From contig CAMXCT020000446.1 of assembly GCA_947184155.2 (NCBI GenBank), positions 737,280-801,279 on the forward strand: DNA of 64,000 bases, in the 5' to 3' direction. The stretch's first letter is position 1. Each line of letters starts with the position of its first letter. Of this stretch, positions 51,769 to 60,707 are shown in pieces. The translations under genes and the position numbers were made by a program. The stretch is from Cladocopium goreaui. Lineage: Eukaryota > Sar > Dinophyceae > Suessiales > Symbiodiniaceae. The notes under the pieces were generated by a model that saw only the letters and a list, made by a program, of their open reading frames with translations, did not search any database and was not told the DNA's origin.

Positions 51769-53968
51769 CTTGGATGACGAACGTTCACCTCCATCAACAA
51801 CTCCATTTGTTCCTCAGGCCGAAGCCTTGGACACAGGTTCACCCCAATTAGATGCGATTCCACATCATGTTCATTCAAATGTGGATTTTTCTCACTTGCA
51901 AGGGTCTAGAATTTTTCTAGACTTATGTTCAGGAGCCAGTCATCCATTGACATCAGCGATGCTGCAACGAAACTGCATTTGCTTCCCAGTTGATTTATCG
52001 ATTAGCCAAGAAATGGACATGTTGGACAATTCCTTTTATGAACCTTTATTGCGTGTTTGCTCATCGGGATGCGTGGCCTACGCAGCAGCATCCCCCAACT
52101 GCGGGGAATACAGCCGGTTAAAACTTCGAGCGAATGGACCACCTGCCCTTCGGACCCCAGAACATTTGCAGGGGCTCCCCAATCTAACTCCCGAACAACT
52201 GGGTCGGGTTCAGACGAGCCACACCTTAATGACCCGGTGTGTATTATGCTTAGAACTGGTCTATTCATCTGGCGGACATTGCCACCTGGAACAACCCACG
52301 AACTCCATGGCATGGCTGGAACCACTCGTACGCAGATTCATCAAATTTTGTGCTTTATTTTTGGTCAATTTCCCTGCTTGTGCTTTCTCCCGTAATTGGC
52401 AAAAAAGTTGGTTATTAGCATGTTCCTACCCAGCGTTGAAATCCCTAGGATCAATTTGCTCCCATCCCAAAAACTTTCATGAACAAATTTCGGGCGTCAG
52501 ATATGCAGACGGAACCTTCAAAAGCCGTGAAACAGCTGAATATCCATCCCAGATGTGTGATGCCATTGCCGCATTAATTTCTCCTTTGTGCGTAGCAGAG
52601 ACCGGACATCTCCTGACATTGTCCACTGTGCAACATTGCATTCCTGTGAAAGGTTCACATGATTTTCCAGTGAGCTACGAAGATGGGGGAGGCCTCTCCT
52701 CTGAACCGGATTGGAGCCGCCCCCATCGATCAACTCCTGACAGTTTGAAGGTTCTCCGACAAGACTGGGTTCAACTGATCCTCAAACACGGGATGCTGGA
52801 CAAGATGCGACAATTTTTCAAACATAATGATGCTCAACCACCTTTTTCTCCTGAAGACTTGGCTCCATTTCGTACGTCTTTGGAACGATTTCTCATGACT
52901 CATGGTATTCAGGCAGATTGGAGCATACGAGCTGATCAACCCATGCACCTTGAGATTATGGCTGCCTTATCAACAATCATGGACGACAAAGACAAATCCC
53001 TCTTCAATATGTTGCGAGAGGGTGCACCCACTGGTATTCAAGCAGATATCCCTCCATCAGGAGTTTTTCCTGCGGCCATGGATAAATCGGATGATTCCAT
53101 TCCTTTATCTATTCACATGACGAACTGGCAATCAGCTGAATCTGACCTCGCCACCACGAGAGACCTTGTCTCTCAAGAGATCGACAAGGGATGGATCTAT
53201 GAGTACCCTGGTACACTGGCCGATGCACAAGCCGAATTTGGAGACAAGCTTGCAATAGGCCGTCTGGGACTTGCGTTGAGTGACCATCGTCCACCTCGTC
53301 TAGTCGTAGACTCATCAATCTGCGGCTTAAACAGCCGGTGTTCCATTCCGGAGCGGACGACATTGCCAAGTGCACTGGATGTGATGCGCGTCTACCCTTT
53401 GAGAGAAACGACAGAACCATTGGTGGGGCTCTCCCTTGACATCAAGGCCGCTCACAAGCTCGTAGTAATCAGACAAACCGAGCGCGGCTTATTGGGCTTT
53501 AGCCTAGAAAACAAAATATATTTTTACAAAGTGGCTCCTTTCGGCGCTACCTTCAGCGCATATCATTGGACACGTGTGGGAAGCTTCATTCTGAGGTTCT
53601 TCCACCACCTACTGTGGTGGATACACGCTGGATTTTTATACGTTGATGACTATTTGTTCCTCTTTCCTCAATCCGTGGCAGTCATCATGGCTTGTGAACT
53701 TTGCATAGCAGCTCAGATTTTCAATATCCCCATATCTTGGCGAAAATCGGAGTTTGGCCCACGGATACAATGGATCGGGTGGCAGTTTGAAGTCACCGCA
53801 GGATATATTGCCCTGCCTCCGACGAAACTGGAGAAACTGCGATCTTCTTTGATGCATATGTCACGGTCATCCCGTACATCAAAGAAAGCACTGGAGAAAC
53901 TGGTTGGACTTTTGAACTGGGTGACAAGTCTTCTTATTGCTGCGATGCTGGCTGCCCATCCTATATAA
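51716..53968 (+). CDS. Pol of the YR element: methyltransferase-like domain plus reverse transcriptase
   Basis: The frame opens after TGA 51713-51715; it has no clear ATG, and it overlaps gag by 53 bp in the +1 phase. Counting from 51722, residues about 60-285 resemble a class I SAM-dependent methyltransferase of cytosine-C5 type. Visible are FLDLCSGASHP (motif I), VDLS, AASPNCGEYSRL (position of the PC/ENV loop with Cys), LEQPTNS, and a C-terminal TAEYPSQMCDAIA block. RT follows: LSLDIKAAHKLV with Asp573, FYKVAPFGATFSAYHW, and the catalytic YVDDYLFLF at 640-648. The end is frameshifted near 53940, where the next frame continues the thumb/RNase H. RT is strong; the methyltransferase is motif-based. 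Confidence 0.82.
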   Translation, partial: LEVEDHGSTDLTNHTSVDLDDERSPPSTTPFVPQAEALDTGSPQLDAIPHHVHSNVDFSHLQGSRIFLDLCSGASHPLTSAMLQRNCICFPVDLSISQEMDMLDNSFYEPLLRVCSSGCVAYAAASPNCGEYSRLKLRANGPPALRTPEHLQGLPNLTPEQLGRVQTSHTLMTRCVLCLELVYSSGGHCHLEQPTNSMAWLEPLVRRFIKFCALFLVNFPACAFSRNWQKSWLLACSYPALKSLGSICSHPKNFHEQISGVRYADGTFKSRETAEYPSQMCDAIAALISPLCVAETGHLLTLSTVQHCIPVKGSHDFPVSYEDGGGLSSEPDWSRPHRSTPDSLKVLRQDWVQLILKHGMLDKMRQFFKHNDAQPPFSPEDLAPFRTSLERFLMTHGIQADWSIRADQPMHLEIMAALSTIMDDKDKSLFNMLREGAPTGIQADIPPSGVFPAAMDKSDDSIPLSIHMTNWQSAESDLATTRDLVSQEIDKGWIYEYPGTLADAQAEFGDKLAIGRLGLALSDHRPPRLVVDSSICGLNSRCSIPERTTLPSALDVMRVYPLRETTEPLVGLSLDIKAAHKLVVIRQTERGLLGFSLENKIYFYKVAPFGATFSAYHWTRVGSFILRFFHHLLWWIHAGFLYVDDYLFLFPQSVAVIMACELCIAAQIFNIPISWRKSEFGPRIQWIGWQFEVTAGYIALPPTKLEKLRSSLMHMSRSSRTSKKALEKLVGLLNWVTSLLIAAMLAAHPI

Positions 53969-54872
53969 AGATCTTTATCAGATTCCTGCAAGCCACTTTA
54001 GCATTGACCCTGGCCAATGGCGACTCGTCATGGAATGCTTGGATACTGACATGAAATTTACCAGCACACCCACAGGCACTGGCATTCCTGTGGGTAGTAC
54101 ACTCCTGGCGGTTCGTCATCAGAACGTTGCGTCACTGGCTGACTTACAACGAATTTATTTATCTGAACGCCGTACATGGCTGCGCATTCGAGATCCTCTT
54201 TCTTCAAAAAGGACATTATCCGCTGACTCTATTCGGATTCTCCATATGTTTTTAGCATGGCTACAATCAATTTCTCTGGTGAAATGTCTCCGTCCTAAAC
54301 AACTTTGGACAGGAGAATGTGCAGCAGATGCTTGCGCTCATGGTGACACCTGCCAGATTGGTGGCTTCATTCGCTTTCCTTCTGGCACCACTGTATGGTT
54401 TAGTGAAAAATTTTCTTACACAGATTTTTCAGCCCTGGACATTCCAGTTCACAAAGAGATGCAGAAATGTATTGCTTGTTTTGAAACCTTGGCACAGATT
54501 GCAATCCTTTTTATTTTTAGTCGCAGCTCGCCGGGATTTCGATATCCCCTGCGTATCCCTTCCCTAACAGACAACACTGGAGCAGAAGCAGGCGGCAACA
54601 AATTATTTTCGATGTCATCTCCGATGAACCTTTTCTTGGAAAAACTGACCCTCCTATGTACATTCTCTGGCATGGAACTTGACCTCTCCCATATTGCAGG
54701 CGAACGGAATGAGGAAGCAGATGCACTTAGCCGATGGAATGAAAGCACGGAACCTCCATTCCATCATTTGCCACAGAATCGTTTTCAGATTTCACTTTCA
54801 CAACTGTGGCATCCTGAAGTCTCAGTAGCAGTTTACCCGGCAGAAACCTATTTGTCTTGGGAACTCCCATAA
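53937..54872 (+). CDS. RNase H of the YR element (frameshifted continuation of Pol)
   Basis: 311 residues; the first (RCWLPILYKDLYQIP) continue the RT thumb, so this is not an independent gene. The RNase H-like core shows Asp131 in AADACAHG, Glu in HKEMQKCIACFE, Asp in SLTDNTGAE and Asp in NEEADALSRW, the D-E-D-D set of DIRS/Ty3-type RNase H. One base indel near 53940 separates it from RT. It degrades RNA in the RNA/DNA hybrid during reverse transcription. About 110 bp separate its stop from repeat B1. Confidence 0.8.
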   Translation: MLRCWLPILYKDLYQIPASHFSIDPGQWRLVMECLDTDMKFTSTPTGTGIPVGSTLLAVRHQNVASLADLQRIYLSERRTWLRIRDPLSSKRTLSADSIRILHMFLAWLQSISLVKCLRPKQLWTGECAADACAHGDTCQIGGFIRFPSGTTVWFSEKFSYTDFSALDIPVHKEMQKCIACFETLAQIAILFIFSRSSPGFRYPLRIPSLTDNTGAEAGGNKLFSMSSPMNLFLEKLTLLCTFSGMELDLSHIAGERNEEADALSRWNESTEPPFHHLPQNRFQISLSQLWHPEVSVAVYPAETYLSWELP

Positions 54873-54986
54873 AACTGGACTGGGTATTCACAAACAATTT
54901 CATAGATATATTTTCGACTGCTGGAATCCAACACATTTTACTGGGAGATTATTGGCGTTTGTATCTCACCAGCCTGATAGATATAT

Positions 54987-55207
54987 TGGCGGAAAACAAC
55001 CATCAGTCTGGTGTCTGAACATTTGGACACAAAACATATGTTCAAATGGATCCAACGACAATTAACAATTCTGGCAGTCGAAAAAGAGAATTAATATAAA
55101 GTGCGAGTGATCGGCAATTGCGTTTCCGTTTCTTGCGTTTATTGTTTTATTTATTTGGATAATAAATAAAACCATATAGGGGAATGTCTACTTGAGCCAG
55201 AACGTGT
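54987..55207 (+). repeat. YR element repeat B1
   Basis: 221 bp, TGGCGGAAAACAACC...GAGCCAGAACGTGT, apparently identical to B2 (55582-55802). It overlaps A2 by GTGT. Confidence 0.92.
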
Positions 55208-55320
55208 AGTGTACTTGTTCACTAATGTTTTGGGAATGTAGTACTTCATCCTATGATGTATCTACATTTTGGCTCAAGTGGAACATTCCCTGTTTGAAGG
55301 GAATAATAAAGCTTTGTTTT
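55204..55320 (+). repeat. YR element repeat A2
   Basis: 117 bp matching A1 with few differences. B1-A2 forms the internal junction equivalent to the circle junction B2-A1. Confidence 0.92.
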
Positions 55321-55581
55321 CCCTCCCACCCACACCATCATAATAGGGATTAGAGGGAACCATATACTGTTTTTCCACTTCAACCCAGTCTAGTTATAGT
55401 TCCTCAGTTTCACATTCTTTATCGCTCACATTTTGTGCGACACGTGGCTCATTTGCTGAACATCAATTTCACTTATTTTCACTCACCAGTTTTGTTGCGA
55501 ACTTCACGGCGTTTCGAGTGCATTTGGCGATTCCAATCCACTCTTCCTCCTTTAATATGGGGCCAAAAATTGGCTCTCTGA
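55321..55581 (+). other. Segment between A2 and B2
   Basis: 261 bp, non-coding, unique in the window. Confidence 0.6.
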
Positions 55582-55802
55582 TGGCGGAAAACAACCATCA
55601 GTCTGGTGTCTGAACATTTGGACACAAAACATATGTTCAAATGGATCCAACGACAATTAACAATTCTGGCAGTCGAAAAAGAGAATTAATATAAAGTGCG
55701 AGTGATCGGCAATTGCGTTTCCGTTTCTTGCGTTTATTGTTTTATTTATTTGGATAATAAATAAAACCATATAGGGGAATGTCTACTTGAGCCAGAACGT
55801 GT
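55582..55802 (+). repeat. YR element repeat B2 (right terminus)
   Basis: 221 bp copy of B1 ending ...CGTGT; LTR-B sequence resumes with GGGAGTTTTGG. Confidence 0.92.
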
Positions 55803-55924
55803 GGGAGTTTTGGTTTCCAAGAGTATGAGCTTTGGATGAACCTCTACTCATGTTTCCGCAGCTGTTTGTGACTGTTTTTGTGTCGAGAGCTCTGAGACCG
55901 TGGCCGTGTGTTTGCGTTTCAAAC

Positions 55925-56299
55925 ATGGAGTCGCTCAAGCTCTGGATTGCTTTGACGCCTAAGCAGTTGGAAGAGTTGAACAAGGGCAATGAGGTGTTTC
56001 CAGATGAATATTCTGGTCGCTTTGGCCTGCGCTTGGGACCTAAGGAGGCTGTGGATCGTGCCCAGTACTTTATGGATTGGACGCCTGAAGGTTTGAAGGG
56101 TGAACACCATCAGAAAGACTATGCGGTGATGGAAATGGAAGTCTTTGCGCTCGGGTACCTTCAAAAGGTTGAGAGTGGAATCTTGGAGAAGATCAAGCCC
56201 ACTGAGTACCGCTGGCATGGGCCTGTGAAATGTGAAGAGTGGGACAGCAAAGGGCGCTTGTTGTACCGCATTAGTGAGATGGCTGTTAAGTTCATTTAA
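55925..56299 (+). CDS. P1 of LTR-B
   Basis: 124 residues from ATG 55925 (MESLKLWIALTPKQLEEL) to TAA. Homologous along its full length to P1 of LTR-A (36225-36614). Shared are LTPKQ, PDEYSxRFGLR, RAQYFxDWTPEGxKGE, KDYxxxExEV, GYLQKxESG and EYRWxG. Most changes are conservative, which suggests selection on the protein. The YR element is inserted about 120 bp upstream of the start and may cut it off from the LTR promoter. No known domain was recognised. Confidence 0.8.
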   Translation: MESLKLWIALTPKQLEELNKGNEVFPDEYSGRFGLRLGPKEAVDRAQYFMDWTPEGLKGEHHQKDYAVMEMEVFALGYLQKVESGILEKIKPTEYRWHGPVKCEEWDSKGRLLYRISEMAVKFI

Positions 56300-57686
56300 C
56301 TGGTCAGGGTCCAAGTATAGCAATTGGGCAGACCATGGAGTCTTAGGTATAGTTTTTGAGTCCCAGTTTGAAATGCGGAAGGGAAAGAAGAAAGAGTTCC
56401 TTCGGCAGCCTGGAGGGTCTGCGTTGCTCATGTGATGAACGGACAGTTTGCGTTGCTGTAGGGAAACTTTGAATTTGGACATGTGGAGTTGTCATGCGGA
56501 GTTGGAGCTTGACTGTAGGGTCATGGGTCGTTGGTTCAGAGGAACTGTATGCGGCAAGGATCACAGTCAAGAGATCAGCCTGTACTGAGATTTGCAGTGA
56601 GTGTTTTGTTTGCCACATGAAGCATTAGTTGCATTGCATATCTGCATCGATGCCGCGAAGCCATTTGTTTTGCTTTTGCCGAGTGAAGGGATCTAAGCCA
56701 CTGCTTCGACATGCGAAATTGTGGCATCCTCCAGGTGTGGCACTCCTCTCAATGCTGTGGAGGCGCTTGGTAGCTTGGACTCCGCTGCAGGAACTGCCAC
56801 GCTACGGAAGCTATGTGACAAGCTCGCCTTGGAGGCAACTAGTGCGGTGCTCTACGGCAAGCCTGCCACGGTGCTCCTTGCGCTACAGACTCTACTGACC
56901 TCCAAGGTGCTCTGTGCACAGCACTGCAGGCAAGAGTCCGCCTTCTGCTACCTTGACGGTAGCACACTCCGGTGAGTTGTAGATTAGTGTACTTTAGGTC
57001 TCTAGGCTCAGCTGTGTGAGTTGTTGCAAAATGGTGGAAAGTGCGGTTTGAGTGCGTGCAATCGGTGATTGACATATTTCGGTATTTTGATGCGGTCATG
57101 TTGCAAGAGTGTGGAATGCAGTCATGTGGAATCTCAATTTTAAACGAAACGAAACAAACGAAACGAAATAAACAAATGAAACACAAACAATTTTGAGTGT
57201 TTTGTGCAATGCTCCTTGTTTTGCAGTTAGGTTTTTATTTGTCAGTTTGTCGGTTGGCGAGTGCAGTTTTTGCGAAAATGACTTGTTGAAGGGTTCTTGC
57301 AAAACCACGGAGACAGGTTCATTTCCAGAACACTTGCATGTCTGTCAATCGATTTGATTTTGAGTTTGTGCTGCATACAGCAGGGAGTACACAGTGAACT
57401 CACGAGAACTCGTTTTGACTTGTTTTAGGGATGGTGACTGTTCTGGCGTTTTGTAGAGAAGGACAGTCAGTTTTCCCTGTTTTGCAGTGTTGGAAATGAA
57501 TCCAGACTTTGGTTGCATGTTGGGACATATGTGTCAATGGTTCGCAAAATTCCGGTATGTTGGTAGCATCTGGAATTTTGGGAAACAGTCTTGTTGGTTA
57601 TTTGTATTGTTGAGCATGCACCTCATGTTGGTTGGTTGTTTGATTGCTTTGATGGTTTTCTGTTTGAGACCTGGGGGCTGTAGGGC
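56300..57686 (+). other. P1-P2 intergenic region of LTR-B
   Basis: About 1.4 kb without a conserved ORF; several small frames only. An AAACG-rich stretch lies at 57139-57190. The covarying twin hairpins of LTR-A were not found here. Confidence 0.45.
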
Positions 57687-58916
57687 ATGCGGCTCTATCA
57701 CCAGCCGGGCCTGTCGAACAGGGTAGTGTCAGCTTTGCGCAATCGTCTCGAACGGGTACTGCTAGGAATGTCGGCCGATGGAGATGACCGTGCCCATGGC
57801 AATGGAGCTCATGGGGAAGAAGGTGATGAGCACCGTGGGCGGTCACGGTCGCGTGGCCGTACCGCGACCGAAGCCCATGGAAGCCCAGGTTTGAATGCGG
57901 ATGGTGGTCCAGGAGCAGAGATACCACCAGTGGAGGCATTGCCGGAAGAAGCTGAGAAGTCAGTCTTGATGGTAAGTAATGCTCTGGCAAAGAACATCGG
58001 TGACTGCGCTTCCAAGCTCACCACCTTGACAGAGGACTTGGGTCTGGCTGTGGAAAATGTTAGTGACGCCCGCAAAGAGCTCTCGAAAGGATTCAGCGAG
58101 CTTCGAGAGCAATTGAAGGCCCAGTCATATGGTACTACTGCCGTGACGGGAGCGGTGTCACACCAGAGTGCCGAGATTGTGAAATTGTTGAAAGCATTCG
58201 ACAAATTCTCCCATGCTGGGAAGTGGGCCCTGTCGGGGAATGAGACGATCGAGAACAATGTCAAAGCTGTTCGGGAAGAGATCAAGACTCAGGGTGACAG
58301 GCTTGAACAGTGTCTTCAGGGCGGTTTTGAGGAAGTCAGCCGACACCTCAAGGAGCTTGTCCGTGTGATGGGGACACCGGAAGGGATCCATAGGGACACA
58401 CCTGAGACGCCGGAGATGGGTGGATTCTTTCCACCGAACCCACCTGTCAATCCTCCTGGCATGGTTGGGCCGACAGAGACAGCTGCCGTGCCCGGAGCGG
58501 GGTTACCTGGAGGCACTCCACCATCTATGAGATTGCCTGCGGCACCTGCCAGTGGATACCCAATGCATGCGGAACCTGTCAGTGGACACCCAATGCCTGC
58601 AGCACCTGCCAGTGGACATCCAATGCCTGCGGGAGTAGGTGCGGGGCTGCCCCCGCCGCCAACGTTACCGGATTCTTTGTTCATGGCTTATTGCCCAGAA
58701 CGTCCAGGTGAACAGCGTCCCTCTGTCCCGATGGGTATTTCAACTCCCAGTCAGAGAACTGGGATAGTCACGAGGGACCCAGGCAGTGGCGTTTTACGAA
58801 CGCTTTCACCCACTCCTTATCGTGGCGACCAGGTTTCAGCCATTACGGCCCTGTGGGCCCCGAATGGACTCGGCATGCTGAGAGACGGCAAGCAGCAGTA
58901 CCGCCGTATCTATTAG
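57687..58916 (+). CDS. P2 of LTR-B
   Basis: 409 residues from ATG 57687 (MRLYHQPGLSNRVVSALRNRLERVL) to TAG. Similar plan to LTR-A P2: N-terminal helix GLSxRVxxALxxRLE; charged region with SRSRGR; helical centre (about 95-245; KLTTLTEDLGLAVENV..., ELSKGFSELREQLK). Then comes a Pro/Gly-rich section with a 12-residue repeat (PxSGHPMPAAPA type, about 290-320). The conserved tail is PPPPTLPDSLFMAYCPERPGE...LSPTPYRGD...YRRIY. The ends are conserved while the middle has diverged. No catalytic residues were seen. A structural or RNA-binding role is inference. Confidence 0.75.
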   Translation: MRLYHQPGLSNRVVSALRNRLERVLLGMSADGDDRAHGNGAHGEEGDEHRGRSRSRGRTATEAHGSPGLNADGGPGAEIPPVEALPEEAEKSVLMVSNALAKNIGDCASKLTTLTEDLGLAVENVSDARKELSKGFSELREQLKAQSYGTTAVTGAVSHQSAEIVKLLKAFDKFSHAGKWALSGNETIENNVKAVREEIKTQGDRLEQCLQGGFEEVSRHLKELVRVMGTPEGIHRDTPETPEMGGFFPPNPPVNPPGMVGPTETAAVPGAGLPGGTPPSMRLPAAPASGYPMHAEPVSGHPMPAAPASGHPMPAGVGAGLPPPPTLPDSLFMAYCPERPGEQRPSVPMGISTPSQRTGIVTRDPGSGVLRTLSPTPYRGDQVSAITALWAPNGLGMLRDGKQQYRRIY

Positions 58917-59173
58917 AAGGACAAGAATGGCTGGAGCATTCTCAGAGGTCCTCTATTGAGTGCTGTGAAAGGGATCCGTTTCCTGTCCTTTGGATGGAGT
59001 CCAGGGTCTGTATATCTTGTCAATTCCTGGCAGCTTGTGCAATAGAGAGAATAGTTGGTAATTGGTTTGTCAACCGCTGGCCAGCTCGAGGTTCACTCTA
59101 GTTTGCACGTGTTCACTATGATCACTCTGGATCCTTTTGCGCTGCAAAAAGGAGAGAAGGGAAGCAGATCTTG

Positions 59174-59186
59174 AAAGGGGGCGAGA
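59174..59186 (+). other. Internal polypurine tract 1 of LTR-B
   Basis: AAAGGGGGCGAGA, as at 38593 in LTR-A. Confidence 0.55.
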
Positions 59187-59721
59187 AGCTTGCATTGTGG
59201 AGTTGAGTTGTATCCTGGAAGGATCAACTCTTGGTAGGAAAGGTCTCATGTATGTGCTGTACATGAACACGTTTGTGGATTCGTTGTGAGTTTGTGCATT
59301 GTGATTGTTTTACTGTTGATGGTGGTTTGTATTTTGACTTATGTTTGTCTGCCGCCATTTTTCCAGATGATGACATGGCCAGATCCGATTCTTGAATGAA
59401 AGAAGAATCAATGAGGATCCAGGCTAAATGTCTGATGGAAACCCATGTAAGATCTTGTGTTTGATCTGAGCGTTTTAGTGGTTGCTTTGCCTTTGATGTC
59501 AGTGGATTGGACATCCCTGACTTGAGGTACATGTCAATATTGTTGGATTTGTACTCTTGACGTATGCAAATGTGTTGATGTCAGTGGAATGGATTTCCCT
59601 GACATTGTTAATATGTGTTTGTAAGTTTGTTTTGGTATTTGTTTTCTTTGTTTGACTATGTAATAGATCAGCTTTTATGATGGCCAGAATTCATTTTTGA
59701 AGGTTGATGGACTTTATCTCG

Positions 59722-59731
59722 AAAGGGGGAC
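59722..59731 (+). other. Internal polypurine tract 2 of LTR-B
   Basis: AAAGGGGGAC, as at 39081 in LTR-A. Confidence 0.5.
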
Positions 59732-59960
59732 AAGGTCCAGCCTTGGAGATTTGCCCTGAGCTTAGCGCATCTAGTACCCTGCGTGCCCGAAACTTAAAGC
59801 GCTTGGTATCTAGTGTGTCCGAAGCTCAGCACAGATAGTATATAGCTTGTTTGAAGCTGAGTTTGCATGGTACAACAATGTAATCACGTTTAAGACTAGT
59901 GATACCACGAATGTGGAGTTTTGTCTGAGTATTTTGAACTGATGGCAGTTTCGCTTGTCT

Positions 59961-60070
59961 GACACGCCTATCTTCCAATGGAGGACGCGGATTAGCTGAA
60001 ACAGTCGGCCTTTGTTTTTGTGTTGACTCCGACAGTGCTTCGTCTGTCTTCGTCTTGGATCTCGTGTGTG
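59961..60070 (+). other. Conserved non-coding block (LTR-B copy)
   Basis: Counterpart of 39315-39424; see there. Confidence 0.55.
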
Positions 60071-60699
60071 TGTTGTTGGTGTTTTCGTTTGTTCTAGGGA
60101 ACCACAAACAGCACCGTAGTTGGTCGCGAATTGACGCCATGGTTCCTTCGATCAGTTGATGATCTGGTATTGGAAGATAGATATCGTTCTGAAGAGATAC
60201 CTGGTACGATTGATGGATTCTGAATTGATGATTTTCGACTGGCTGAAGATTGGTGGAAGTTTTGCTTCTGGAGATATCCCTGGAGTATTGCTGAAATCAG
60301 CGATGGCGATGGTTATGGATATGGATCGACTACTTCATTGTGAAGAGCGAAGCATTGGAAAGACAACTGTTTCTATTTTAAGAATCATCCAGAATTGGAT
60401 CAATTCTATCTTGCTTTCAACCGGGCTTCCAAGCTGAAGGTGGACTGAAATCAGTTGAATTCTCAGAGAAAGTTATTTCAGAAGAATTTGGACTTCATTT
60501 TGCTGGTGGATGAAGAACATCTACGAGCACTTCAAACAAGTCCTCGACATTATCTTGAAGATGTACTGCACTGATGGAATGTCAAAGTCTATTGGTGAAT
60601 ACAAAGTCTTCTACACATTTTTGACATTGAAGGTATGGCGAAGTTCATGCTGGATGTGACTTTCGTATGTGTGTACAGAGAAGAATGAATGACATCTCG
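60071..60699 (+). other. LTR-B terminal internal segment
   Basis: Non-coding up to the polypurine tract; one non-conserved 93-codon frame at 60156-60437. Confidence 0.4.
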
Positions 60700-60707
60700 A
60701 AAGGGGG
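60700..60707 (+). other. 3' polypurine tract of LTR-B
   Basis: AAAGGGGG directly before the right LTR. Confidence 0.8.

Larger units (their letters stand above)
47448..55802 (+). mobile_element. YR element: DIRS-order tyrosine-recombinase retrotransposon with split direct repeats
   Basis: 8,355 bp with the A1-[ORFs]-B1A2-B2 arrangement typical of PAT/Ngaro-type members of the DIRS order: A1 47448-47564, B1 54987-55207, A2 55204-55320, B2 55582-55802. It encodes a tyrosine recombinase, a Gag with CCCH finger, a methyltransferase-like plus RT protein, and RNase H. It has no LTRs and no target duplication. Host LTR-B sequence rejoins across a shared GTGT, as expected for site-specific recombination of a circular intermediate. 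The recombinase ORF lies first, whereas in the described DIRS-order elements I know it lies after RT. Frame breaks in gag-pol suggest a recently inactivated copy. Confidence 0.9.
58917..59960 (+). other. LTR-B 3' internal non-coding region
   Basis: No supported ORF. Contains purine tracts at 59174 (AAAGGGGGCGAGA) and 59722 (AAAGGGGGAC), counterparts of those in LTR-A. Confidence 0.5.
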
